Assembly: GCF_006442205.1 (NCBI RefSeq)
Contig: NZ_VFVR01000010.1
Location: 1-64,000 of the forward strand
DNA length: 64,000 nucleotides
From: Mesorhizobium sp. B2-3-12
GTDB lineage: Bacteria > Pseudomonadota > Alphaproteobacteria > Rhizobiales > Rhizobiaceae
Reading direction: 5' to 3'
The notes below the pieces were generated by a model, which made no database searches, was not told the DNA's origin, and saw only the letters and a list, made by a program, of their open reading frames with translations. Below, in pieces: positions 1 through 8,285 of this stretch. The translations under genes and the position numbers were made by a program. Each line of letters begins with the position of its first letter. The stretch's first letter is position 1.

Positions 1-1583
1 AGCTGCGTGTCTTCCGTGACCGAGCCGGTCTGGACGCCCGAGGTGATCACCGGGCCGTCATTGGTGCCGTTGATGGTCACCGTCAGGCTGGAACTCGATG
101 AGCCGCCATGATTGTCGGCGTTGGTGTAGGTGAAGACGTCGGTGACGCTGGCGCCTTCGGCCAACGCCTGCACCGAGGCCAGGGCGTTGTTGAGCGTGTA
201 GGTGTAGGTGCCGTCGCTGTTGAGATGCAGCGTGCCATAAGTGCCGACGAGGTTGTTGCCGACATTGGCGGCCGAACCATTGACGGCGGTGACGCTGTGC
301 GTGTCGCCAGCGTCGACATCGGTATCATTGGACAGCACGTTGCCGTTGACCGGATTGAGAGCGGTGTCCTCCTTCACCGAATTGGTGTCGGCAACCACGA
401 TCGGGGCATCATTGGTGCCGTTGATGGTGATAGTCAGGCTGGAGTTCGACGTGCCGCCATGGTTGTCGGCGTTGGTGTAGGTGAAGACGTCGGTGGCCGT
501 GGCGCCTTGAGCCAGAGCCTGCACCGAGGCCAGGGCGTTGTTGAGCGTATAGGTGTAGGTGCCGTCGCTGTTGAGATGCAGCGTGCCATAAGTGCCGACG
601 AGGTTGTTGCCGACATTAGCGGCCGAACCGTTGACGGCGGTGACGCTGTGGGTATCGCCAGTGTCGACATCGATGTCGTTGCTCAGCACATTGCCGCTGA
701 CCGGATTGGGCGCTGTGTCCTCTTTCACCGAATTGGTGTTAGCGACCGCGATTGGCGCATCATTGGTGCCGGTAATATTGACGACGATATTGTAGCTGGC
801 GCTTCCGTCGGCCGACTTCACCGTCAGAGTGTCGGTGACATGCTGGCCCTGGGTCAGCGGGTCGGCGAGAGTCTGGTTAAGCGTATAGGCCCATACACCG
901 GTTGTCGTATCGAAAGTGAAGGTGCCATAGGTGCCCTGCAGGCTGGGGGGAGCCTGGAAATGGTTCTGGCCGGCATCGGGGTCGGTGATGGACAGCTGTC
1001 CATGAGCGTTGGGATCGTTCAGCGTGCCATTGGCGACGCCGCCCGCTTCCACCACGGTGGTGTCCGCCCCCGGGATGGCCGTGATTATCGCGCCGTCATT
1101 GGTGCCCTGGATATTGACCGAGACGCTGGCCCAGCTCAGCGTTCCGTTGCCGAGTTTGATCGCATAGGTGAAAGTCTCGTTGATCTGGTCGCCCGCCCCC
1201 ATGGCTTGCAGGCTCGCGAAGCCATGCGCCGCCAGGTATCCACTAAGGTCCATCTCGACCTTGCCGTTGTTGATGCGGATGGAAACCCCGCCGCCGATGC
1301 TTTCCCAGGCTGAAATGCCAGTAGCTTGGACGTCCTGGGTTGTCAGGTCGACGGGGGCGTACTGCTTCGTGGCCGTCGATGCGGAAATCCCGTCGTCGAC
1401 CGAAAACAGGGACTTTGCGTTTCCACCCTGGTCGTTCGCCATCACGTCGAGAACTATGATGGTCTGGGACCCTGAAGCCAGGACTACGGTATCCTCAGTG
1501 TAGTTGAAAACGTCATCGTTCGCCTGCGGCGTGTTTGAAAACGACGCTGTAGTTCCACCTGCATCGGCGATTTTAGAAGCCAT
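1..1583 (-). CDS. VCBS-repeat (cadherin-like) large surface/adhesin-type protein, N-terminal part; C-terminus outside window
   Basis: A minus-strand frame is open from an ATG at 1583 to the left window edge (527 codons) with no stop, so the C-terminus is missing. The start is preceded by the purine-rich stretch CAGGGGGTTGAAA, a good ribosome site. Residues 1-160 form a rhizobial-type head containing VMANDQGGNAKSLFSVDDG. They are followed by VCBS units of about 112, 117 and 117 residues, each ending in TINGTNDAP-like or NITGTNDAP-like strands and carrying NPVNGNVLSNDTDVD and GTYGTLHLNSDGTYTYTLN motifs. Such repeats are typical of giant type-I-secreted, calcium-binding adhesins and RTX-like proteins. 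The secretion signal would be at the unseen C-terminus. There is no N-terminal signal peptide, which fits type I export. The exact function is unknown. Confidence 0.88.
   Translation of the reverse strand, partial: MASKIADAGGTTASFSNTPQANDDVFNYTEDTVVLASGSQTIIVLDVMANDQGGNAKSLFSVDDGISASTATKQYAPVDLTTQDVQATGISAWESIGGGVSIRINNGKVEMDLSGYLAAHGFASLQAMGAGDQINETFTYAIKLGNGTLSWASVSVNIQGTNDGAIITAIPGADTTVVEAGGVANGTLNDPNAHGQLSITDPDAGQNHFQAPPSLQGTYGTFTFDTTTGVWAYTLNQTLADPLTQGQHVTDTLTVKSADGSASYNIVVNITGTNDAPIAVANTNSVKEDTAPNPVSGNVLSNDIDVDTGDTHSVTAVNGSAANVGNNLVGTYGTLHLNSDGTYTYTLNNALASVQALAQGATATDVFTYTNADNHGGTSNSSLTITINGTNDAPIVVADTNSVKEDTALNPVNGNVLSNDTDVDAGDTHSVTAVNGSAANVGNNLVGTYGTLHLNSDGTYTYTLNNALASVQALAEGASVTDVFTYTNADNHGGSSSSSLTVTINGTNDGPVITSGVQTGSVTEDTQ
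61..762 (-). repeat. Two near-identical 351-bp tandem VCBS repeat units
   Basis: The junction sequence TTGGTGCCG recurs at 61, 412 and 763, giving an exact 351-bp (117-codon) period. The two units 61-411 and 412-762 are nearly identical at the nucleotide level. The third unit, which begins at 763, is diverged and is 336 bp long. The near identity implies recent duplication or gene conversion and is a hot spot for copy-number change or assembly collapse. Confidence 0.9.
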
Positions 1584-2042
1584 TTTCAACCCCCTGGTTA
1601 TTAGAATGCAGACGCCCAACCATCTGCTTCATTGACAATCCTGAACGACCGGCTGCTTCCAGCCGTCATCCAGGCACGCCGTCGCGCTTAGAACGGCCGC
1701 CTAAGCCGGCCATTCAGGGCGGATATTGAATCGATGCTGGTGGACGGACGGCACTTGTCGTCGCGTTGCGTTTCCTACCCAATCACATCATCCACTCGTG
1801 TTTCTAGACCACGAATTTTAGATGCCCCTTATATTAGGAGATAATTAACTCTACTGGAGAGGAGCGTCAACGCCCAACTTGGCCGAACAGTTAATAGTTG
1901 AAAATAAGGGAGCCACAGCCGTCCGAATCGGGTCGTGAGATCGAACGAGCACACGCCGGAAACGCCGGCATACTGAAGTCCGGACCTTGACGAGCGCGCG
2001 GCCATGGGGCAATTGTCGACTAGTATACAACGGGGATGCCCG
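1584..2042. other. Intergenic region between divergent genes
   Basis: This 459-bp region lies between the divergent starts of the VCBS protein (minus) and the zinc dehydrogenase (plus). It is somewhat AT-richer than its surroundings around 1780-1860, so it probably holds both promoters. I see no convincing gene, long palindrome or terminator in it. Confidence 0.5.
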
Positions 2043-3059
2043 ATGCCCGAAATCCTTGTCCGTGGCCCGCAGGCGCTGGAAGTCCGGCTAGCGGCGATGC
2101 CTGAACCCGGTCCGGGCGAGGTCGTGGTGCATGTCGGCAGGGCCGGCATCTGCGGCTCCGACATCCATATCTTGCATGGCTCCAACCCGTTCGCCGTCTA
2201 TCCGCGCATCATCGGGCATGAGTTTGCGGGCACGGTGACGGCGCTGGGCGATGGCGTGAGCAGCTGTGCCATCGGCGATCATGTAGTAATCGACCCAGTC
2301 GTTTCCTGCGGCCACTGCTATCCCTGCCGCATCGGGCGCTCCAATGTCTGCGCCAACCTGGAGGTGATGGGCGTTCACCGCGACGGCGGGTTTCGCGACT
2401 ATGTGGCGGTGCCGGCGAAAAATGCCGTCCCGGTCCCGGCCGACATGCCGTTCGGCCTGGCTGCCCTTGCCGAGCCTTTCTCGATCGCCGCCAATGTCCT
2501 CGACCGCACCGGCTGCGGGCCGGATGACACCGTGCTGATCTATGGCGCCGGTACGGTCGGCGTCACCGTGCTGCAGGTCGCCAAGCTGCTTGGCGCGCGC
2601 TGCATCGTCGCCGATATCGACGAAGCCCGCCTCGAGCGGGCGTTATGTTTTGGCGCGGACCGTGTGATCCATTCCGCCAGCGAGCCGGTGTCGGCGGCGA
2701 TGCGCGCCGAAAATGACGGCCTCGGTCCGACGCTGGTCATCGACGGCGCCGGCATCCCCGCACTTCTGGACGAGGCCTGCCTGGTGGCCAGCCCGGCCGG
2801 TCGCATCGGCCTGCTGGGCTTCTCGAACGCGCCTTCCAATCTCAGCCAGCAGGAGGTGGTGCGCAAGGAACTGACCATCGTCGGCTCGCGCCTGAACCGC
2901 CGGCTGCTGCCGCGGGTCGTCGAATGGCTGGCCGAAAAGCGCCTCGACCCGCAAGGCATGGTCACGCAGGTCTTTGCCGCGCAGGATGCGCGCGCCGCTT
3001 TCGATCTGATCGAGAACGAGCCGCAGCGCACGCTGAAGGTGCAACTGCACTTTTCCTGA
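2043..3059 (+). CDS. Zinc-dependent medium-chain alcohol dehydrogenase, RspB/sugar-acid dehydrogenase type
   Basis: This 338-residue protein resembles E. coli RspB and galactitol/threonine-type zinc dehydrogenases, NAD(P)-dependent enzymes that oxidise a secondary hydroxyl of sugars or sugar acids. Visible features are catalytic-zinc ligands C37 and H59-E60 (GHEF), structural-zinc cysteines C89, C92, C95 and C103 (SCGHCYPCRIGRSNVC), and a Rossmann motif IYGAGTVG. The start is placed at ATG 2043, which begins MPEILVRGP as in the family and has GGGGA just upstream. An ATG at 2004 in the same frame lacks a ribosome site. It is convergent with the minus-strand operon that carries an enolase-superfamily dehydratase, so it may act in the same sugar-acid pathway. 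The substrate is unknown. Confidence 0.85.
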   Translation: MPEILVRGPQALEVRLAAMPEPGPGEVVVHVGRAGICGSDIHILHGSNPFAVYPRIIGHEFAGTVTALGDGVSSCAIGDHVVIDPVVSCGHCYPCRIGRSNVCANLEVMGVHRDGGFRDYVAVPAKNAVPVPADMPFGLAALAEPFSIAANVLDRTGCGPDDTVLIYGAGTVGVTVLQVAKLLGARCIVADIDEARLERALCFGADRVIHSASEPVSAAMRAENDGLGPTLVIDGAGIPALLDEACLVASPAGRIGLLGFSNAPSNLSQQEVVRKELTIVGSRLNRRLLPRVVEWLAEKRLDPQGMVTQVFAAQDARAAFDLIENEPQRTLKVQLHFS

Positions 3060-3065
3060 ACCGGC

Positions 3066-3766
3066 TCAGCGCGCCTCGACCAAAGCCACCGCTCGCATCG
3101 GCGATCCGGTGCCGCCTTCGATCGGCAGCGGCAACGTGATCAGGAACGAACGCGGCGGCAGTTCGCCGAGCCGAGCAAAATTCTCGCCGATCAGAATCCC
3201 GGCCGAAAGCATCGCGTTGTGCGCCGGGAACTCATCGGTACCGAAGCTATCGACCGACAGGCAGTCCGACCCGACGATGCGCGCGCCGCGCTCGATCAAG
3301 AGATCGCAAGCCGCCCGCGACAGGCCGGGCCAGTCGGCCAGGAACGAGGCAGGGTCGGCGTCCCAGAACCGGTCCCAGCCGAAAGGAAGAAGACGGCGTC
3401 GCCGGCGCGGATAGGACCATGCTCGGCCTCGAAGGCGAGGATGCGCCGCGGGTCCACGGCTTGGCGCGGCCCGCAGTCGCGCGCATCGACCTTTGCCATG
3501 CGGCCGAAGAAGCGCTCGATGGGAATTTCGGCAATCGTCGCACCGCCGCGGATGAAATGTATCGGCGCATCGAAATGCGTGCCGGTATGCTCGCTCATCG
3601 CCAGCGCGTGGTTGCAGGCGGGATCGCCGCGGTCGTAGCTCTCGACCATCTCCTGGCAGTAGTGTGGATGCGTGGGCCACACCGGCATGCCGATTTTCAG
3701 GGGATGCGTGAGGTCGATGAAGGACACCGCCCTGGTGTCGAACAGTTGGGAAAGCGTGTCGCTCAT
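3066..3766 (-). pseudogene. Cyclase-family hydrolase (kynurenine-formamidase-like), frameshifted
   Basis: The first frame runs from ATG 3766 (MSDTLSQLFDTRAVSFIDLT) through the metal-binding signature SEHTGTHFDAPIHF to about 3380 (GDAVFFLS). The homologous continuation GWDRFWDADPASFLADWPGL then appears in another minus-strand frame and ends at a stop at 3066. One missing base (or two extra) near 3376-3385 restores a protein of about 233 residues, the normal cyclase-family length. The family contains Mn- or Zn-dependent amidohydrolases and lactonases. The start overlaps the upstream permease stop by ATGA, so it is the last gene of the transport operon. Either this is a genuine recent inactivation or a sequencing error; both halves look otherwise intact. 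Confidence 0.8.
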
Positions 3767-4701
3767 CTTGCACTTGGCCTGGGCACGAGCGCCACGATCA
3801 GGATGATCAGCGCGCCGGTCAAAAGGAAGCGCACGCCCGCCTGTATGCCGAAGGTGTTGAGCATGGTGGACATCAGATTGAAGAACAGTGCCGCTCCCCA
3901 TATGCCGATAGCATTGGCCTGTCCACCGGCAACGCTGGTGCCTCCAAGTACCACGACGGCGATCGATTCCAGCAGATACGTGTCGCCCATATTGAGCGCC
4001 GCGCCTCCACTGAAGCCAGCAAGCAGGAAACCGGCGAAGGCGGCCGCCGTGCCGCAGAGCATATAGGCAACGAGCCGCACACGGCCGACATGGATGCCGG
4101 CAAGCCGTGCCGCCGGCTCGCTCTGGCCCGTGGCGAGAAGCTGCCGTCCCCAGACGCTGCGCTTCAAGACAAGCATCGCCAGCAGCGTCAGCACCATCAC
4201 CACCAGCGGCATGACCTGCACGCCGGCTATGCTCATCGCGGTGAAGCGGGAGAGCGCCGCCGGCGGCTTCAACGTCGTCTGGCCGCCGAGATTGAAAGCC
4301 AGCGACTGGAACACGAAACTCCAGGCAAGTGTGGCGATGATCGGCGGCAGCCTAAGCGCGGCAATCGCCAGGAAGTTCGCCGCGCCCGCAATGGCACCGA
4401 CGACAAGTGCCGCGACGAGGCCAGGCAGCAGCATGCCGTCGGCGCCCTGCATCACCGACATCGACACATAGGCGGCCAAGGTCAGCACCGAAGGCACGGA
4501 GAGGTCGATATTGCCAGGCCCGGAAGCGACGACCAGCATTTGTCCAGTGCCGACGACGACGCTGAAGGCGGCAAAGGCCAGCGCCCCGGTCAGCGTCGCA
4601 CCGGCACTTGCCAGGCCTGAATAGGCTGATGTGGCCATCCACATGGCCAACGCCACGATGAAGCCGTAGGTCCAGGGCGCGAGACTGAGCCTTCGGGTCA
4701 T
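3763..4701 (-). CDS. Sugar ABC transporter permease (RbsC/AraH type), second permease
   Basis: This 312-residue, strongly hydrophobic inner-membrane protein belongs to the BPD_transp_2 family (ribose/xylose type). Typical stretches are GTGQMLVVASGPGNIDLSVPS, the family GxxDLSVG-like loop, and VVLGGTSVAGGQANAIG near the C-terminus. The start ATG at 4701 overlaps the stop of the preceding permease (ATGA), and its own stop overlaps the cyclase start, so translation is probably coupled. Two different permeases with one double ATPase suggest a heterodimeric channel. Confidence 0.87.
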   Translation of the reverse strand: MTRRLSLAPWTYGFIVALAMWMATSAYSGLASAGATLTGALAFAAFSVVVGTGQMLVVASGPGNIDLSVPSVLTLAAYVSMSVMQGADGMLLPGLVAALVVGAIAGAANFLAIAALRLPPIIATLAWSFVFQSLAFNLGGQTTLKPPAALSRFTAMSIAGVQVMPLVVMVLTLLAMLVLKRSVWGRQLLATGQSEPAARLAGIHVGRVRLVAYMLCGTAAAFAGFLLAGFSGGAALNMGDTYLLESIAVVVLGGTSVAGGQANAIGIWGAALFFNLMSTMLNTFGIQAGVRFLLTGALIILIVALVPRPSAR

Positions 4702-5669
4702 CGTGCGCTCTGGGAAAGCAGCACGCGGCCGGCGAGCACAAGGAACAGTATGCCGCCCTGGGCGCCGATCTGCCAGGTCGGCGGCACCTGCAGGAAGGAC
4801 AGCAGCGAGCCGGCGAGCGACAGCGTCAGCGCGCCGGTCACCGTGCCGACCGGCGAGACGATGCCGCCGGTGAAGGCGCCGCCGCCGAGGATGACTGCGC
4901 CGACACCAAGCAGCGTATAGGCCGGCGCCACATTGGCATCGCCTGATGTCGTGAGGCCGGTCAGCGTCAGCCCCGCAAGGCAAGCGAGCAGGCCGGCCGC
5001 TCCATAGACGGCAACGCGAATGCCGGTGATCGACCAGCCGGCGCGCTCGACCGAGCGCGGATTGCCGCCGGCGCCGCGCAGCACCGCGCCATAGGACGAG
5101 CGCGTTATGACGAGGTGCCCGATCGCCGCGGCAATCAGCGCAAGCCAGATCGGCAACGGCATCAGCGGCGGCTGCCAGCTCATGAAGCCGGAGAGCCAGG
5201 CCGGCGCCAGGCCGCCAGGCGCTGGTAAAAGAATGACCGCCAGCCCAAGCCAAATGAAGGACATGCCGAGCGTCACGATGATCGACGGAAGTTGCCGGAT
5301 ATGGATGAGCAGCCCGAAGCCGGCATAGGCGGCCACCGCCGCGAGATAGGCGAGTATCGTCAACGCCGGCCAATCCTGCAGATAGAGCGCGGTGACGCAG
5401 GTGATCAGGCCGACAAAGGCGCCGTTGGAGAGGTCGATGTCGCCCAGCATGATCACCATCATCTGCGCCAGCGCGGCCAGGACCAGTGGCACGGACAGCT
5501 TGAACAAGAGGTTGAAGCCGAAATAACTCATCGCCGCTGGGCGGATCGAGAAGATGACGGCGAGCATCACCAAAAGCGCGATCGCCGGCAGACCGATCTG
5601 CAGGGCGCTGAGAAGGGAGCGGCGCCAGGCGGCGGGACGGGGGGCGTGCGGTGCCGCAATCTCAGCCAT
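4698..5669 (-). CDS. Sugar ABC transporter permease (RbsC type), first permease
   Basis: A 323-residue polytopic protein of the BPD_transp_2 family, with MVIMLGDIDLSNGAFVGL (family DLS loop) and GVGAVILGGGAFTGG near the C-terminus. The start is placed at ATG 5669 (MAEIAAPHAPRPAAW), which overlaps the ATPase stop by eight bases and precedes the first membrane segment (SALQIGLPAIALLVMLAVIF). Longer in-frame starts upstream lie inside the ATPase gene and encode no family sequence. It pairs with the 3763-4701 permease. Confidence 0.87.
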   Translation of the reverse strand: MAEIAAPHAPRPAAWRRSLLSALQIGLPAIALLVMLAVIFSIRPAAMSYFGFNLLFKLSVPLVLAALAQMMVIMLGDIDLSNGAFVGLITCVTALYLQDWPALTILAYLAAVAAYAGFGLLIHIRQLPSIIVTLGMSFIWLGLAVILLPAPGGLAPAWLSGFMSWQPPLMPLPIWLALIAAAIGHLVITRSSYGAVLRGAGGNPRSVERAGWSITGIRVAVYGAAGLLACLAGLTLTGLTTSGDANVAPAYTLLGVGAVILGGGAFTGGIVSPVGTVTGALTLSLAGSLLSFLQVPPTWQIGAQGGILFLVLAGRVLLSQSAR

Positions 5670-7128
5670 GCTCGCCTCCGAACGAGGCCTGCAGGATACG
5701 CCCTGTCTCGATGGCATCGCCTTCCAGCCGAGTCGTGGCTCGGCCTTCGCGGAAAACATAGATGCGTTCGCAATTGGTAAGCTCGTCCAGCTCGGTGGTG
5801 TACCAGATGAAGGAGCGTCCGTTCTCGGCTTCGGCATGGATCAGCCGGTAGACCTCTTGCTTGGTGCCGACATCGACGCCGCGCATCGGGTCGTCGAGGA
5901 AGACCATCTCGGCATCGGAAGCCAAGGCCCGTGCGAACAGAACCTTCTGCTGGTTGCCGCCGGACAGGGACAGGATCGGCGTGTCGATGGACGGCGCCTT
6001 GATCTTGAGCCTGGCGGACCAGGTCTCGGCGAGCTTGCGCGTCGCTTCGGAAGAGATCATGCCGCCGCGCTTCAACGCGGCAAGGCTGCGGATGGTCAGG
6101 TTGTCGGCGATCGACCAGAGCGAGAATACGCCCTCCGTGCCGCGGTCTCCGGCGACGTAGGCGCCGGGCGGCGCGGCCTTGCTCCGGCGCGCGGCATAGA
6201 ACATTGCGCGCAGCCGCTCGCGCTGGCCGTGGCCGTCGAGCCCGGCAAAGCCGATGATCTCGCCCTTGCCGACTTCGATCGTCAGATCGCCGGCGTCGCG
6301 GCCTTCGTGTCGGACAATCGGGGGCCGCGCGATAGCCTTGCCGACGCTGCGTTCGCGTGGCCGCTCGATGCTGCCCATCAACTCGACAAGGGCCGAGTGC
6401 GACAGGCCCTTGGCGGGTCGATCGGCAACCATCTTGCCGTCGACCATGACAACGGCACGGTCGCAGACCGCGAGAATTTCGTTGAGGCGGTGGGTGATCA
6501 GGATGAGCGCGGTGTTGCGACTTGCCGCTCTGCCTATATAGGCGAGCAGTTGCTCCGTCGCCTCATGGCCGAGCGCCGAGGTCGGCTCGTCAAGGATGAC
6601 GCAGCGCGGCCTGATGTCGGTCCCGGTGAAGGCGCGCGCGATCTCCACCATCTGCCTCTCGCCGATCGAAAGATCCGCCACCTTCCGGTCGAGATCGATG
6701 CCGTGCCCCGGAAATATTTCATCCAATACCGGGCCGATGACGGCGCGCGCCCGCTTGAGCCAGCCCGGCCCGCGCAACGGCTTGTGCACGATGCGCGTGT
6801 TCTCCGCCGCCGTCAGGTTGATGCATAGCGACAGTTCCTGGAAGACACAGCGCAAACCGGCCTGCTGGGCGGCTGCCGCGCTCCAGGCGTCGATCTCGCG
6901 TCCGTCAAGGCGAAACTCGCCGCTGCTGCGCGCGACGGTCCCTGCCAGCACGTTCATCAGCGTCGATTTGCCGGCGCCATTATGACCGACGAGGCCGACG
7001 ACCTCGCCGGCCCTGAGGCTGAAATCCACGCCGCCCAGCGCGTTGACCGAGCCATAGTGTTTGCGAACGTCCAGCACTTCGATGATGGGACTGCCAGGAT
7101 TTGCGGCTTCGGGCGGCGTGGGCGTCAT
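5662..7128 (-). CDS. Sugar ABC transporter ATP-binding protein with two ATPase domains (RbsA/XylG type)
   Basis: This 488-residue protein has two tandem ABC domains, as usual for ribose/xylose-type importers. Domain 1 has Walker A GHNGAGKST, signature LSIGERQMVEIARA and Walker B CVILDEPTSAL. Domain 2 has a degenerate Walker A (GFAGLDGHGQRER), a canonical signature LSGGNQQKVLFARAL and the Walker B variant MVFLDDPMRGVDVG. The degenerate second P-loop is the family norm, not damage. It lies 7 bases after the binding-protein gene and overlaps the first permease, so it belongs to the same operon. It energises import at the inner face of the membrane. Confidence 0.92.
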   Translation of the reverse strand: MTPTPPEAANPGSPIIEVLDVRKHYGSVNALGGVDFSLRAGEVVGLVGHNGAGKSTLMNVLAGTVARSSGEFRLDGREIDAWSAAAAQQAGLRCVFQELSLCINLTAAENTRIVHKPLRGPGWLKRARAVIGPVLDEIFPGHGIDLDRKVADLSIGERQMVEIARAFTGTDIRPRCVILDEPTSALGHEATEQLLAYIGRAASRNTALILITHRLNEILAVCDRAVVMVDGKMVADRPAKGLSHSALVELMGSIERPRERSVGKAIARPPIVRHEGRDAGDLTIEVGKGEIIGFAGLDGHGQRERLRAMFYAARRSKAAPPGAYVAGDRGTEGVFSLWSIADNLTIRSLAALKRGGMISSEATRKLAETWSARLKIKAPSIDTPILSLSGGNQQKVLFARALASDAEMVFLDDPMRGVDVGTKQEVYRLIHAEAENGRSFIWYTTELDELTNCERIYVFREGRATTRLEGDAIETGRILQASFGGEHG

Positions 7129-7135
7129 GCTCCGC

Positions 7136-8224
7136 TCACTTCGGCGCCGGCACGCCCGGCAGCGCTTCCTTCTTGATGTTGGCGTCGATAATCCTGGCGA
7201 CCAACTCCTGTGGGTATTCGGCGTTGACCACGCCGCCTTCGGGAACGGTCTTCAGCCAGGCGTCGAGGTCGGGCTGGTTGATCTGCAGCAGCGGCACTTC
7301 GACGAATTTCGGCACCTGCTTGCCGGCAAGAATCTGCTGCGCGACCCAGAAGGCGACCTGCGAGACGCTCGGCGTCGCGCCGAGCGAGAAGGTCTGGTAG
7401 CCGCTGGCGTCGTGCTCCTGCTTCCATAGCGCCAGTTCGTCCTGGCGGTTGCCCATGATGATGATCGGCAGCGGCCGATTGGCGGCCTTGAAGGCTTGCG
7501 CCGCACCATAGCCGTCGCCACCCTGCGTCAGGACGGCGTCGATCCGCGGCAACGAGGGCAGGATGCCCGACACCTCTTTCTGCGCCACGGTGGCTGTCCA
7601 CTGACCGTAGACTTCGCCGACGCTCTTGTAGTTCGAATGGTCCTTCAGCGCCTTCGCCACGCCCTCATGCAGGCGCTTGTCGAAGCCGTCTCCGGCCATG
7701 CCGCGGATTTCGAGGATGTTTGCCGGCTTGTCGCCCAGCTTGCTGGAAATGAAATCGAGTTCGGCCTTGGCATAGGAATCGAGGTTGTAGTCGACGACAT
7801 AGGCGCATGGTTCGGTGACGCCGCTGGCGAACGCGACCACGGTGATGCCGGCATTGCAGGCGTCCTTGATGGCTCCGTTGAGCGCGGTGTCTGAGCCGGC
7901 GAGTACGATAATGGCGTCATAGCCCTGCAGGATCATGTTCTCGATCTGCGCCGCCTGCTCGGTCACCGAATTGTTGGAGCTGACGACGGCGGTCGAGGCG
8001 ATGAGCTTGTCGGCCGCCGCCTTGGCGCCGATCTCCTCGAAGCTCTTGATCATCACCTGCCGAAAGGAATTGCCGGCGTAGGAATTGCTGAAGGCGATCT
8101 TTTTGCCCGACGTGTCTGCCTTGGCGATGCCGTCGGCGGCGCCGGCGCCCGTCGTCGCGATGCTTGTGCATCCCATCATGGCCAGGACGAACAAGGCGGT
8201 GCGGGCTGTTTTGGTCCTTATCAT
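7136..8224 (-). CDS. Sugar ABC transporter substrate-binding protein (Peripla_BP_4 type)
   Basis: A 362-residue periplasmic binding protein with an N-terminal signal (MIRTKTARTALFVLAMMG, then AGAADG at the likely cleavage site) and family landmarks such as SNSYAGNSFRQVM, GYDAIIVLAGSDTALNGAI and VLTQGGDGYGAAQAF. The start at 8224 has CCGGAGGAAAA eight bases upstream. An alternative ATG at 8251 also has GGGAGGACG in front and would add nine residues. It follows the enolase-superfamily gene by about 60 bases and leads the transporter genes, so the ligand is probably the substrate of that dehydratase or a precursor. Confidence 0.88.
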   Translation of the reverse strand: MIRTKTARTALFVLAMMGCTSIATTGAGAADGIAKADTSGKKIAFSNSYAGNSFRQVMIKSFEEIGAKAAADKLIASTAVVSSNNSVTEQAAQIENMILQGYDAIIVLAGSDTALNGAIKDACNAGITVVAFASGVTEPCAYVVDYNLDSYAKAELDFISSKLGDKPANILEIRGMAGDGFDKRLHEGVAKALKDHSNYKSVGEVYGQWTATVAQKEVSGILPSLPRIDAVLTQGGDGYGAAQAFKAANRPLPIIIMGNRQDELALWKQEHDASGYQTFSLGATPSVSQVAFWVAQQILAGKQVPKFVEVPLLQINQPDLDAWLKTVPEGGVVNAEYPQELVARIIDANIKKEALPGVPAPK

Positions 8225-8285
8225 TATCGTTTTCCTCCGGTTGACAGTCATAGCGTCCTCCCGCCGACCCTTTCGAACGAAATCG

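Noticed and set aside
108..1313. A 401-codon plus-strand open frame
   Set aside because: It is the complementary shadow of the VCBS gene; its sequence repeats with the same 351-bp period and has no family sequence of its own.
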